64,000 nucleotides of DNA from Batillaria attramentaria. Its lineage: Eukaryota; Mollusca; Gastropoda; Batillariidae. This document shows positions 12,509-23,258 of the stretch, one piece after another (within the stretch, counting starts at the first letter, position 1; each line of letters starts with the position of its first letter). The notes under the pieces were generated by a model. That model was not told where the DNA came from. It made no database searches and saw only the letters and a list, made by a program, of their open reading frames with translations. Location of the stretch: contig JACVVK020000092.1 of assembly GCA_018292915.2 (NCBI GenBank), positions 1,257,501-1,321,500 on the forward strand, read 5' to 3'. Both the position numbers and the translations under genes were made by a program.

Positions 12509-13292
12509 CAGTTAGTTAGTTAGTTAGTTGGAGTATAACGCCGCGCAAGAGAGGATACAACATGTACTGCTGGAGTACACATAATTATAATATATAGTAT
12601 GTATTTTAAAGTGATTCTTCGTTATCAATTTTTCTGATGGGAACTAACCGTTAATAAATTTCACAAACTTTCCACAGGTTCCATTCTGCACCTTACGATA
12701 GTATATCTCTGTAAGCGTCCGCCTTTGACTGTTCTGAAGGTATTACCTGGACAACCAGGAGATCCTCGACATCATCGACATCTTCGTGTACGCCACGGCC
12801 TTCCCGGCATTCTTCATCATCGTCATCATCATCACCACCACCATCACCGCCGCCAAGCTCCGCAACGCCGCCACCTGGCGACAGACGACGGCAAGTGTCT
12901 ACTGCACCTCTGCCAGCAACCCCGCAACGACCGCAGCGACGAAAGCGGCAGGGAAGAGGAATTCATCCGCAGGGTTGTCCCGAAAGGAGGTAGCGGTCAC
13001 GAAAATGCTGATCGCCACGTCTGTACTTTTTGTCGTCTGCACTCTTCCGTCGCTGATGGTCCAGATAGCGATCTTCTTCGTGTCCGAGCTTCGGTATGGG
13101 GGGAGGTATCATAACACTATTTCCTTACTCTGGATGCTCGTATCTTTTTTCAGAGTGGTCAACTCCTCCGTCAACTTTTTCGTCTACCTTCGGATGGGGT
13201 CGAAATTCCGCGAAACTCTACAAGAAGTTTTGTCATGCTGGAGAAAGGTTCCGGTCGGCAAAAGACGCAGATCTAGTTCAAGCTATGTTTAG
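8258..13292 (+). CDS. Class A (rhodopsin-like) GPCR, four coding exons
   Basis: Exons: 8258-8440, 10292-10541, 11473-11719 and 12740-13292, with GT donors and AG acceptors at each junction (phases 0, 1, 2). They join into one 410-residue frame. Exon 1 gives an extracellular N-terminus with an N-glycosylation site (NRTES). Exon 2 carries TM1 with GMVGNILC and TM2 with LAVADLMTL. Exon 3 carries TM3 ending in ASERCLCVV (ERC in place of DRY) and TM4, then NHTS in the second extracellular loop. Exon 4 carries TM5, a basic third intracellular loop, TM6 (FVVCTLPSLM) and TM7 with NSSVNFFVYLRMGSKFRETL in place of NPxxY, plus a short basic tail. This resembles the large molluscan chemosensory/FMRFamide-receptor-like families; the ligand is unknown. 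I see no Cys at the usual start of TM3. A possible poly(A) signal AATAAA is at 13533. Intron 1 holds a Penelope-like element. Confidence 0.85.
8453..8465 (+). repeat. Target-site duplication of the Penelope-like insertion (left)
   Basis: TTGATTTTTTATC is repeated exactly at 9927-9939, flanking the element. Confidence 0.75.
8515..8560 (-). ncRNA. Hammerhead-ribozyme-like motif, left arm
   Basis: On the - strand the arm contains CTGAAGA, a short hairpin GGC-GTAA-GCC, GAAA, then CGTC. This is the same core as in the right arm, in inverted orientation. Confidence 0.45.
8695..9474 (+). CDS. Penelope-like element polyprotein C-terminus: RT thumb/linker and GIY-YIG endonuclease
   Basis: The frame is open from 8695, directly after the left arm, although the first ATG is at 8755. 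The early part (RLCSDLEDF, FFIKRGYP, then NWHILSK, VAYKRDTNLRDLLVRANV) matches the order seen at the end of the reverse transcriptase and linker of Penelope-like elements. It is followed by a Cys-rich segment (CKKQNCKTCCHV). The GIY-YIG endonuclease then reads LIYAIICTACHKLYVGETGRS with LATRFAEH and ends in HIIQRLGS and GGLNEKP. The catalytic RT motifs are absent, so the copy is truncated at its 5' side and cannot move by itself. The endonuclease frame itself looks intact. Confidence 0.85.
   Translation, partial: LIRLKRLCSDLEDFQERSVEMSQFFIKRGYPQTTIDAALLKVTTHHHPNTSSNTVAQERPVFSIPFHPHNLSVQRIIMSNWHILSKSCTVGQTFHTPPLVAYKRDTNLRDLLVRANVRPHQPLPPGTTPCKKQNCKTCCHVSTVTSVKGPKGKMTIKRHFTCDSTNLIYAIICTACHKLYVGETGRSLATRFAEHIADTRHNRIKPVAVHFNSAGHSILNMTVTGLWLMHGDATDRRDMESHIIQRLGSQAPGGLNEKP
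9785..9830 (+). ncRNA. Hammerhead-ribozyme-like motif, right arm
   Basis: CTGAAGA (9794-9800), hairpin GGC-GTAA-GCC, GAAA (9812-9815), then CGTC with the expected cleavage after C9819. GTC (9791-9793) can pair with GAC (9820-9822) as stem I. ACGT around stem III is self-complementary, which would favour a dimeric form. Hammerhead motifs are known in the terminal repeats of Penelope-like elements. One extra A lies between the core and stem II, so activity is uncertain. Confidence 0.5.
9927..9939 (+). repeat. Target-site duplication of the Penelope-like insertion (right)
   Basis: Exact match to 8453-8465. Confidence 0.75.
10108..10162 (+). repeat. Trinucleotide tract (ATC/GTC)n
   Basis: Intronic run of atc and gtc triplets. 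Confidence 0.8.
10827..10985 (-). mobile_element. tRNA-derived SINE (family A), diverged
   Basis: Reverse-strand copy of the SINE complete at 31927-32101: tail 'tttacgtccttttccgccac', middle 'gatatcaaagacgg', tRNA-like head 'caacgctctaccaataggctaccccg'. It lies in GPCR intron 2 next to a G-rich run at 10812-10838. Confidence 0.75.
11128..11455 (+). mobile_element. tRNA-derived SINE (family B)
   Basis: A tRNA-like head starts at about 11129, with box A-like 'tcgctcaatggtt' and box B-like 'gggttcgattct' (11179-11192). A tRNA-unrelated body of about 240 bp follows and ends in an (ACCA)-type tail 'ctaaccaaccaaccaac'. It lies in GPCR intron 2. Confidence 0.75.
12473..12529 (+). repeat. (TTAG)n microsatellite
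   Basis: About 14 TTAG units with one change, in GPCR intron 3. Confidence 0.9.
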
Positions 13293-13630
13293 AAGTGTTG
13301 GTAACGATCGCTGATATTCCAAAGAAATCTACCAGCATTTGGAAAAGGGCCCAAGCGGCATGGATTTATTCAGCGTTTAGGCGCTTTTTCTATATGACGA
13401 GATGAAAAGAAATGCCGATGGAAGTCAAACAAGGTCATCGATTTAGCTGGTGATGTTATGTAGAATAATACTTCGACATTTAAATAAGATATTTCTTATC
13501 TGAACGGAATGTTTACCCAAAACCCATTCCAAAATAAATAAGATACGATAAGAATACTTTTATTCATCCCTCATGGGGAAATTAAATGTCTGCTCAAAAC
13601 GTAATAGTGACAATACAATACATTAAACTT

Positions 13631-13633
<3 letters not shown>
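13293..13633. other. 3' flank of the GPCR gene
   Basis: Probable 3'UTR and flank. AATAAA at 13533-13538 is the best poly(A) signal candidate. Nothing else recognised. Confidence 0.35.
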
Positions 13634-13705
<72 letters not shown>

Positions 13706-13722
13706 TGCACGCACGCACGCAC
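13634..13722 (+). repeat. (CA)n then (GCAC)n microsatellite
   Basis: About 68 bp of CA dinucleotides followed by GCAC units. Confidence 0.95.
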
Positions 13723-13756
13723 AGCGCAATCATTGCAAATGTATGCATATATATAT

Positions 13757-13922
13757 ATATAGAATTGGAACAAAGGCGTCGCTAGAGCCGAAAACATGCG
13801 CTCAATCAGGTCAATTTGAAAGTAGGGGAAGTAAGTAAAGCTGAGAGCGCTCCCTAGATCTAGGAGATGTGTGCTTTGTATGCCAGTGGACAAGTACGCC
13901 TTGCCCTATATTGGCTACAAGC
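13757..13922 (-). repeat. ~170-bp dispersed repeat 'R170', copy 1
   Basis: Reverse complement of 30191-30367 and 31423-31604 with few differences. Recognisable blocks are 'tttcaaattgacctgattga', 'tctcctagatctagggagcg' and 'cttgtagccaatatagggca'. It is flanked by (AT)n on one side, like the other copies. The family is unknown. Confidence 0.8.
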
Positions 13923-14371
13923 CAGGGGCGCCGGAACCGGGGGGGGCAGGGGGGGCAGGGGGGGGGGGGCAGCTGCCCCCCCTGTACCCAAGCAGGGGGG
14001 ACAAGAGTGTCTTTTTGCCCCCCCCCCCCCCCCCCGGAAAATCAGGTGCCTATGGCAAGAGGGGGGGCAAAGCCATGGTCTTGCCCCCCCCCTTCCCCTA
14101 CCTCTCCCCCTACCCCTCTTAGTGCTCTCTCCCTCATCCCACCCAACAGAGAACTTCTGTTTCTGACAGAAGAGAACTCCTCTGATTGCCCCCCCCCCCC
14201 CCCCGCTTTTCACTTTTTTCGGGCAACGTCCTGGCTCGTAAAGGTTTTTTGTCTACGCAGCATTTGATTGCCCCCCCCCCCCCCCCCCCGCTTTTCACTT
14301 TCTTTGGGCAACGTTCCCCCCTCCGAGATTCTGCCCCCCCCCCCCTCTCCCAACATCTTCCGGCGCCCCTG
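13923..14371. mobile_element. C/G-tract-rich MITE with 14-bp terminal inverted repeats
   Basis: The left end CAGGGGCGCCGGAA and the right end TTCCGGCGCCCCTG are perfect inverted repeats. CAAGC is repeated on both sides (13918-13922 and 14372-14376), a 5-bp target duplication. The 449-bp interior is dominated by poly-G and poly-C runs with the recurring block 'ttgcccccc...gcttttcacttt-ttcgggcaacgt' (14186-14235 and 14270-14312). CAGGGGCG ends are typical of hAT-like elements, so I infer that class. There is no coding potential. Confidence 0.65.
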
Positions 14372-14375
14372 CAAG

Positions 14376-14377
<2 letters not shown>

Positions 14378-14410
<33 letters not shown>
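14378..14410 (+). repeat. (TA)n microsatellite
   Basis: Pure TA run between the MITE and the fold-back element. Confidence 0.9.
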
Positions 14411-14414
<4 letters not shown>

Positions 14415-14691
14415 ACGCCTAATACATGTAATTGCCTATTTCATGAAATCGGCAAAATTTTGCCTATTTCATGAAATAGGCAACCCGATTGCCTGTTACG
14501 TGAATTCAGCAAAACACTTGCATATTTCATGAAATAGGCAACAAGACTTTGCCGATTACATGTAATAGGCAAAGTGCAAATTCTCAGTTGAACTGAGAAT
14601 TTGCATTTTGCCTATTTCATGAAATAGGCAAGTGCTCTTGGTTCACGTGCTAGCGCGCGCGCACGCACGCACGCACGCAAGCACGCGCGGC

Positions 14692-14718
14692 ACACACACA
14701 CACACACACACACACACC
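14692..14718 (+). repeat. (CA)n in left arm of fold-back element
   Basis: CA dinucleotide run preceded by GCAC units (14658-14690). Confidence 0.9.
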
Positions 14719-14858
14719 CCTTGTGGATTTATCAACCAACATGTGGAACCCACTGACATTGGCTCTGACTGCAAAGTTCTGAGAGTGAGTTTTATTTGCC
14801 TTTGTTATGACATTACCTCAGAGCCTCACGGATGTGTGGCTGACTTGTTCGTGACTGC

Positions 14859-14862
<4 letters not shown>

Positions 14863-14909
<47 letters not shown>
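14863..14909 (+). repeat. (CA)n microsatellite
   Basis: Pure CA run inside the loop of the fold-back element. Confidence 0.95.
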
Positions 14910-14912
<3 letters not shown>

Positions 14913-15044
14913 GCAATTTTTTTTATTTTAAAATATAATTTAAAATATTCTCTGAAGTTCACACATATGAGATCAACAGCATAAAAGTGCAAATGAAAAA
15001 AAGTGAAAAAAAGGCTTCAAACGCTTGGTTGTTTGCCAATTGTC

Positions 15045-15345
15045 TCCCGTCGTCCACACTCTGTGCATCCTCTCTCCCGTCGTCCACGCTCTGTGCATCC
15101 TCTCTCCCGTCGTCCACACTCTGTGCATCCTCTCTCCCGTCGTCCACGCTCTGTGCATCCTCTCTCCCGTCGTCCACACTCGGTGCATCCTCTCTCCCGT
15201 CGTCCACGCTCTGTGCATCCTCTCTTCCGTCGTCCACACTCTGTGCATCCTCTCTCCCGTCGTCCACGCTCTGTGCATCACCCCTCCCGTCGTCCACACT
15301 CTGTGCATCACCCCTCCCGTCGTCCACGCTCTGTGCATCACCTTA
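15045..15345 (+). repeat. 30-bp minisatellite with 60-bp dimeric order
   Basis: Ten copies of 'ctctcccgtcgtccacactc' + 'tgtgcatcct'. The sixth codon-like position alternates strictly between 'cacact' and 'cacgct', giving a 60-bp higher-order unit. The last two or three copies carry 'cacccctcccg'. The unit length is divisible by three, so all frames are open; this is not evidence of coding. Confidence 0.95.
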
Positions 15346-15469
15346 GCTTTCTACAAATACATGTAAACCGTACTCAAACCAGGTTCCAGGTGGTTGTTAC
15401 TGTTTGTAACAAAGGCGAATAAAACTCACTCTCAAAACTTTGCAGTCAGAGCCAATGTCAGTGGGTTCC

Positions 15470-15585
<116 letters not shown>

Positions 15586-15892
15586 TGTACAGGAGAGAGT
15601 CAGAGGCACTTATGATTTCCTCCTCGTTTGTCACTAATGTTGGTGGGGAGATTACTAATTTCAGGAACCGTAACTAAACCCATCTGGCTGCTGTAGCGGT
15701 CCACATACTTAATCCCTGACTAGCACAGCTCTAGTCATCATCTACCGCACTTTAGTTAACCATGGGGAAGGGAGAGGGGCTGGGAAAAAGGGGGGGGGGG
15801 TGTAGCCATTGTGCATCTTTTCAGTTCTTTTAGACCAGGTATATAGAGATATACGCATATCATCTTAATATTTATTCACATTGTATATATAT

Positions 15893-15895
<3 letters not shown>

Positions 15896-15982
<87 letters not shown>

Positions 15983-15990
15983 CGCGCGTG
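15896..15990 (+). repeat. (TG)n then (CG)n microsatellite in right arm
   Basis: About 78 bp of TG followed by a CG run leading into the outer right arm. Confidence 0.95.
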
Positions 15991-16353
15991 CTAGCACGTG
16001 CTAGCACGTGACCAACAGCACTTGCCTATTTCATGAAATAGGCAAAATGCAAATTCTCAGTTCAACTGAGAATTTGCACTTTGCCTATTACATGTAATTG
16101 GCAAAGTCTTGTTGCCTATTTCATGAAATAGGCAAGTGTTTTGCTGAATTCACGTAACAGGCAATCGGGTTGCCTACTTCATGAAATAGGCAAAATTTTG
16201 CCGATTTCACGAAATAGGCAATTACATGAATTAGGCGTAACATCTATATATATATATGCAAATAAAAGTTTGATACTCGGAGTACTGCAAAGCATAAAAG
16301 AACACTTGCGCAGGGCTATTTCTTCATTTGCATTGACTGCCGACGTCTCATTG

Positions 16354-16560
16354 TAATAATAATAATAATAATAATGAGCACATTAACATAGGCGCTTTAT
16401 CCCAAATATTTGGCTCAAAGCGCCGCGAGCTTAAACCCAACACGCACGCTTACGTGAAGCACACGCATTCTCTCACACACTGGACATGAACACATTACAC
16501 TCACGTCAGTGGTGCGAAGGGTCAGCTCTGCAATTTAAGTTCCGGGTTTTTAGAATTGCA
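16354..16560 (-). mobile_element. LINE/SINE 3' end with (ATT)n tail, copy 1
   Basis: Reverse complement of 29440-29655: (AAT)n, 'gagca', 'ggcgctttat', 'tggctcaaagcgccgcgagc', 'aacccaacacgcacgct', 'acactggacatgaacacatt'. The 'gcgctttgagc...gcgcctata(ATT)n' end is typical of CR1/L2-like tails. Confidence 0.65.
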
Positions 16561-16621
16561 TTTATTTTCAAACTTTAATTAAGTTTGGACAGGACCTTAA
16601 GGGCGGTTGTTCAGTGTTCTG

Positions 16622-16812
16622 GCTCACCAGTCAAGGGTGGGTGGGTGGGTGTTTGGGGGTTTAACGTCCTTTTCCACCACATAGGGTGATATCAAAGACG
16701 GAGCAACGATAAAAAAAGCCAGTACAAATATTTGGCCCCAGCCGGGATCGAACTCACGACCCGAGCATTAGAAGTCCAACGCTCTACCATTCGACCACCC
16801 CGGCTCCCCCTC
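16622..16812 (-). mobile_element. tRNA-derived SINE (family A)
   Basis: Full-length reverse copy: GGGT-rich tail, 'gtttaacgtccttttccacc', 'gatatcaaagacggagcaac', 'ccccagccgggatcgaactc' (box B) and 'ctctaccattcgaccacccc' (box A). Confidence 0.85.
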
Positions 16813-18440
16813 ACCAGTCAAACAAAGCAGGAGAAAACTAGACCTACTGCACTGAAATACAGTTCGAATTCTCGTCGTCGATCTCACCACTGGTATGCTG
16901 ACACGTGATGCTGGCGGGCCGACTGCTTACGAACAATCAAAGATTCTATCAGGAGTTTCATGCTCCAGAACACAACAAAGAAATAGAAGAACGACTGATG
17001 AAATCCCCACGCACTCAGCAAATATGATAAGAACAGCTGAAGGCGGTCAGAAATAGTTAATGAGGTCCTCAAGACTTTTCAGACAGGATCTCAAACGAAA
17101 TCTTGCGAAGCAAACAGTTTCTGAGGAACTCTTGAAATGCACATTTTGTTTGCGTTCATCTTATTTACATTCACGTACTGTCTCGACAACATGTGCTGAT
17201 GTAGAGTACAAAGACGTCTCCCTGACGTAATTCTCATGGTGAAGCACGTGCTGACGTCACTTGATCTATGATTTCTGTTGTGTGGTGCATTGCAGACGAT
17301 ACTTATCTTCGCTGTTTGGTGCACTTGTTCGTGGTAACGATCGTGCAGGAGGTGCCAATCGCTGCTCAGTAACTGTGTTTGCGCCGGAACGGTGAATGGG
17401 AGTATATTGAATGGGTGTTAAAGGTACAACTTCCTAAGGTGGACCTTCGGGTAAGGGAAGTAACTTTCGGAACTTTAAACCTCTCCGTGTATAAACTTCA
17501 AGAAGCCAGTCGGCACATGGGACAACTGAATAGATCGTTGTTACGCAAAACAATGTTTTTCACTTCATGTCAAAAAGTCATGATAGAAAGGCGTCTCCCT
17601 AAGTAACAGTTGTGCCCGCCCCCCGCCCCCCACCCCCCCCCACTCCCATTCCTACACACACACACTCTACAAGGCTGGACGTCACTTGTCTTCTGAATAA
17701 AATTTAAGAAAGATGCGCAGGTGATTGACGTTTCGTCTGTTTGTCTCTAGTTTTTATTCCTTCTTGGATGACTTTCATCCAAGTCCCATACTTACGTCGA
17801 CCATATAGTGCGGTCTAGTGGCAGTCTACCCAGCGACAGCATGCGCGTCGTCATACCCTTGAGCTGCCGCGAACAACCACCTTCACTAAATAATGGTTTG
17901 CTGACCGCAATGTTGAAATATCGCCGCAGATCTTGAAAACAGCAATCATCCGAGGTACTTCACGCGCACAATCACCGCATGATCGCTACAGCTACAAGGC
18001 CGTCCTTACACAGACAAAGGCTGCACGAGCAGGAAATCAGTAATTATGTTACCCTTAGCTGGAAAAAGGGCTTACATACAATGGGCTGGATAAGCGCTTA
18101 GGTTCTTCTTCCGAACCCTTGACACTACGTGCGACAATAACTTTCTCATTGACCTGTAATACGTGACGGTGAGGCCGCAGCTGACAGCTCCGATAACATT
18201 GCTTGGAGATACCATTCATGTGGCGTTGACCGGTAGAAATTATCACCGCGGCAAAGTGCAGATTGCAGAGTGCAAACTTTCAACAGTAACAATTTCAGTG
18301 CCCGGTGTTTGCGAGTTTGTGTGTGTCAGTCCAGGAAATCCAAGGGGGTGGGAGGGAAGGTGGACAGGACCGCGTGGAGGGGTGGGAGTGGTCTTGGTCG
18401 ATGGATCACTGGAGATGCTCGCGTGTGTGGGTTGGTACCC

Positions 18441-18441
18441 T

Positions 18442-18473
<32 letters not shown>
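18441..18473 (+). repeat. (GT)n microsatellite
   Basis: Pure GT run. Confidence 0.9.
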
Positions 18474-18477
<4 letters not shown>

Positions 18478-19524
18478 CTCATGCTAGTTATAATCTTAAA
18501 GGTGCTTGCGCTACCATTGTTATGCTCACAGATAGTTCCCAGCTGTTTTCGTGGTATCTATCGTTACACCACTTGTACACCTGCACAGCGACAGCGGCTG
18601 TTATACCGCGACTGAACCAACAGAAGCGTATTATTTTGATGACGTGGCTACTACACTGAGCGCTCCAGTAAGTAGAATTTGAATGTTCGGCCGCAAAGTG
18701 TAAACAACACTGTATCGCATTAACAGCTGTACTAATCATCAAGACAGAGTATTTCGATAGTATATGCGCACTCACGAGCGAAACTGTTCCAAATTATAAG
18801 CTGGCTCAGTAAAGATGGCCGGAATTAGCCCGTTTAATTCATTACCTCGTTGGCATCTTCAACTGAGCAAATGTTAGCGGACCATGTCTTCCGAAGCAGT
18901 AATACCTATATTGCCCAAAGCATTGTCACAAATTATCTCTTCACACTCACCTGTGAGTGTTGGCAGGAAATATTGACGCAGTGATTTGGCAGGCAGGACG
19001 TAAATAGCAGTAAACTATTGGCACACTTACTGGTGTGGGAGGACTATCCAAACTAATGATGTCCGGTCCAGAGGCAATACTTACGTAAACCACTGGCGTG
19101 TCAGAGTAGTCTCCTTGAATGGTCTGTGTGATTAGTATTTGAAATTAAGTAAATTTACATTAGAGATACAGATAACGTTATTGTCCATGGAAGGAAATTT
19201 GTCTTCAGTTGGTTTCACCGACAAGTAAACGAATAAACACATCAGTTCTGACCAGGAGTGCTGGCTTAGGAAACTCTCTCTCTCTCTCTCTCTCTCTCCC
19301 GAAATGTCTCCAGCTGCAGCAGCACCAGAGTTAATAAATTGCATAAACCACCAGTAATAACCATAGTAAAATCAGACTAAATGACTAAACGTTTTGTTAA
19401 CGTCAGCTCGTCAAACGGATGACGTGATTACATTAAATCAGCCAGTTGATAAAAGCAGCCAGTTTAAGTCACAATTCACACCACTGGCAAACTTGGGAGG
19501 GAGACTCTATGGTGTCTGAGCGCT

Positions 19525-19528
<4 letters not shown>

Positions 19529-19572
<44 letters not shown>
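19529..19572 (+). repeat. (CA)n microsatellite
   Basis: Pure CA run preceded by CGCG. Confidence 0.95.
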
Positions 19573-19575
<3 letters not shown>

Positions 19576-20473
19576 CACGACGACGACCACAACCAACCAA
19601 CCACCCTCCCTCGTACCACTGTAATTCTCTAATGGTCCGTCCGTTCTGTTGGATATCAACAAGCCGTTTTTTCGTCTTGCTTTCAGACATCGCTGTTGTG
19701 CGCGATGTTGATGGATGGCAGCTTTCCATCGATCATTATCAATAATGCATTGAGTGCTTTCCCGAATGAAAGAGCTTTCGACATGTATAAATAATGTAAC
19801 TTCGATTGATTCCGTTTCCCTCGCCGACATTGCGTTACTAGGCGACAGAAAATGTCGGGGGGGGGAACAGCTCTAGTGATACGCAGTTACTTCCCCTGGT
19901 CCCCTAGGCTAAGCCGGTTACTAATTCCCCCTTGACGAGATCTGAGAACGTGAACGGGATCAGTTACTACGTATGTGGGTCTGTGAACTGGAGACGACCT
20001 GACCCATGCCTGTCTCAGACAGACAACCACAACCACTTTTCAAGAGTTACAGTACGGCTTGCGAGAGAAAAAAATGGAAGCGTTATGCCACCATACTTAC
20101 TCTGGTGTATTGAATGATGAAATCTGAAACTGGATGATTTGCATTGCTTTATAAACACTTAGGACAAGGTGGTTTGGCCTACTGTTCGAATACCGAACGC
20201 TACCTGTGATAGATATCTATTGTTTAGGGATTAAGATATCTTACATTTTGTGTGTGGACGTTCGCTCAGCTGTTGTTGTTTTCATTTGTTGTTATTATTG
20301 ATACAGACGTCGCCTTCACTGTTGTTGTCGCTGAGGATTATAACGGTGACGATGATGATAATGATTGTTGTTTATGACGACAACGACGACAAGGTTGATA
20401 CAGTGTACGTCTCATCTTCTTCAGTTATGTAGCCTCACCCCCTACCTCCCACTGCTCACCCCCCCCCCCCCCG

Positions 20474-20475
<2 letters not shown>

Positions 20476-20563
<88 letters not shown>
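20476..20563 (+). repeat. (CA)n microsatellite
   Basis: CA run with one interruption near 20508-20515. Confidence 0.95.
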
Positions 20564-20567
<4 letters not shown>

Positions 20568-20854
20568 CTGACCCGGCGCATTCCTGTGCGATCTGGAAAA
20601 AGGCAACAGCCAATCAATACAAACGGACAGCTAGTCTTCTCCTTCATCCCCGGGCAATGACATTCGGACACGGAATTGGCCGAACTGGAGTGTGATAAAG
20701 CTGCGTATACAACGTTATCAGTCGAGAAAAGTCCACGCACCGGTCTTCAAAGCCCACAGGCACGCAGAAGATGTGAAAGGATCAAAAGTAATTACATCAC
20801 TCGTAGGAAGTATCTGAAGTCTACGAGCATTTTTTGTTTTTTTAGTGTGTGTTT

Positions 20855-20909
<55 letters not shown>
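20855..20909 (+). repeat. (TG)n microsatellite
   Basis: TG run with CG interruptions. Confidence 0.95.
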
Positions 20910-21365
20910 TTGTTTTAAAGGATGGTTCAACGTGTACATAATGGCATTCTTCACTTATTATAATTTTCCGGCTGCAAGATAACTCTTAAGAGTACGAGCC
21001 CGACCACTCCTTGCCCGCTGTTTGAGAAGAAAAAGCCACTGCACACCGGTAGGAGCCACTTCAAGCCACTGTTACGCAAGGCGCGGGCGTTCCCGTTAGG
21101 TACGAGAGTGCTGCAGGTTACGAAATAGTGGCTTCAAATGGCTTCTAGTGATCTGGGCCCGCATGTTAAAGTCGGGGCTAGGGAGTTTAGTCCCGGGTTA
21201 GGGTCTAACCTCGAACTAAACTAGCTCTAGGGTTTTTTTTTTTTTTTTATTACTCGCCGTGACCAAGCTCCAGATTCAAATACCCTGAACCCCTATAATA
21301 AAGGGCCAGAAAAACGAAGCAAAACCAAAAATCAGGATTGGTTTGTCGTTCCAAAAACATGTAAC

Positions 21366-21580
21366 ACAATTTCAGAGGATAGCCGGCATCGCCGAGCTCA
21401 TCGCGTTGGATTGTCACTGCTCGGGTCGTGAGTTCGATTCCAAAACAGCAGAGAGCCAATTTCTGTGCTGTTTCCATCATCCTCCTGTATAGTATATGGT
21501 ATCACCCTTTTGGGAGGAAACGCACGTTATTTCCGCGATCCACAGGTACGATTTCAAACGATAAGACGATGACTGTGATG
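21366..21580 (+). mobile_element. tRNA-like SINE piece (family C)
   Basis: The head 'agccggcatcgccgagctca' with box B-like 'gtgagttcgattcc' (21428-21441) is tRNA-like. The following body includes 'agagagccaatttctgtgct'. It is a single copy in this window, so the boundaries are guesses. Confidence 0.4.
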
Positions 21581-21716
21581 AATCTTTATTTGCCAACCGT
21601 TGAAGATTTTACACAAATGTACGTCAATTCCAAAACTTGCTGTTACTGCTTACTACAATATCTAGCTACTCAAACCATAAAAGCTTAACAACAAGAAGAA
21701 AAAAATCTAATTATGA

Positions 21717-21768
<52 letters not shown>
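21717..21768 (+). repeat. (CA)n microsatellite
   Basis: Pure CA run of about 50 bp. Confidence 0.95.
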
Positions 21769-21773
<5 letters not shown>

Positions 21774-23258
21774 CTTTCTTCAATTCCGGTCCAGCCTATC
21801 TCGTGGCGACGTGCGTGTCCTGTCTCCGCCAATGGCGTGCAGTGACACTTTCTGACGTCATCCCACTACTTTCCTCTCGCCCCCGGCCACTTACATGACC
21901 ACCCCCACCCCGCATCACCCATGGCCCACCCATCCCGTCTCACCTCCCCTGCACACGCTTCCAGAGATCGATGCAGAAGACAGGGAACAAAACTCGCGCG
22001 CATCCGTCCTGCCACAGACATTCCGGGGGCTGAGATTCAAGGGGAGGCAGGAGTCGGCAAGGCGGAGTGGATCACAACTCCAAAAGCTACGTCAGCCGAT
22101 TCCGGTGGGCCGTTCCGTCAACACTACAAGCATGGGATTTGACCAGATGTGAATTTTTGTTTTCTCTTCCTCACGGCGTGACGTGAGAGCAGTGCCCTGC
22201 TTCGCTGGCGTCCAGGTTACAACAATATTAATTCAGCGGTCGGAGTGAAAAGAACTGGGTAAGTGGAGCGATGCCGTAAAATTTAGTTTTGTTATTTTGA
22301 CACAGTGAAACTGAAAAGCCTTTTTGGAAGACAGTGATGTTGTCCTTGAGTAGTTTCACTTGTCCTTGTTTCTGCCGTGTGGAAAAAAACCAAAGCCGAT
22401 CTTGAGAAATTGTTCCGCCTTTCTGGGGGAGTCATAACCAAAACTAAACCACCGAGGCATCATTCAGAATTTGCTGTTTTGTTCTGTCTAGTCTACGCGA
22501 AGTGCTGAAAACAGTTTTCTCTTCTTTGCTCATCTTTTGTGAATGGTAAGAGTAATTATAAGAGATTTGAGAGAGCGTTTCAATAGATGCTGCATGTGCA
22601 TGTAAAAAAGATTTATCCATTATGCGCTTTTATGACGACAGTACGCTCTTAGCTACAGACTTCCAGTTCAGAAATACTTCACAACGCTTCAGTATATGAC
22701 GTAGTTATTGCGTGACCATTAAGCTTACAGCATAGGTATTGAATTAATATTGTACGCACTTTTAATTAGATTTGTTCCCTTTGCGTTGCAGTACGCAGAC
22801 GGCTTGACAAATCCCGCCAGAACTGCTACCAACGTTCTGCCCTCTGTAATCGGATACAGTGACATTGTCTGGGGGCCATCTACCGTCTGCAGAAATCAAT
22901 TTTCCTCTCCTCCATAATACGATCAGATCAGCCAAAGAACTGGAAAAAAAAGCTGGGTGACACTTGTGTGCAAGATGTGGACATAAGCGCCAGACCTAGT
23001 AACTGGACAGCTGAAATTCTTCAAACCGAGTGACTGAAACTCCTCTCGGATAGTTTGTATGAGATTCGGGTGTCACAAACAGTATAAAGACTTGATATCA
23101 CATATCTCGTTGTTGGATCGTACAGCCGGCGACAAGAATTCTCGAAACGGCTGCTGCTAATCTGGCCACCTGCACCAACGCCGATCCCGTCGGTGTCTGC
23201 ATAAGATAAACAACTCTTGGTGCCTGGGCCCGACCATTCCCTTTCTTCAGTAATCGCC

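Larger units (their letters stand above)
16813..23250. other. Long stretch without a supported gene
   Basis: I find no coding region with recognisable domains. It holds the microsatellites listed separately, a (CT)n tract at 19277-19300, a C run at 20460-20472 and a tRNA-like SINE piece at 21366-21580. A splice-acceptor-like 'ctttcttcag' at 23241-23250 leads into the next gene, so an upstream non-coding exon may lie in this interval. Confidence 0.4.

Noticed and set aside
12473..12529. (TTAG)n as interstitial telomeric DNA
   Set aside because: The unit is four bases, unlike the TTAGGG repeat expected of mollusc telomeres; an ordinary microsatellite.
12678..12739. Alternative acceptor for GPCR exon 4 at 12678 ('tttccacag')
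   Set aside because: Stronger consensus, but the frame from exon 3 would hit a stop (ctg taa) before reaching the TM5 sequence; the 12739 acceptor keeps the frame.
14959..15422. Open frames across the 30-bp minisatellite
   Set aside because: Unit length divisible by three with no stops; open in several frames on both strands, so composition alone explains them.
21895..22152. Two overlapping + strand open frames of 73-85 codons
   Set aside because: Proline- and arginine-rich in both frames, as expected of GC-rich non-coding DNA; no splice or domain support.
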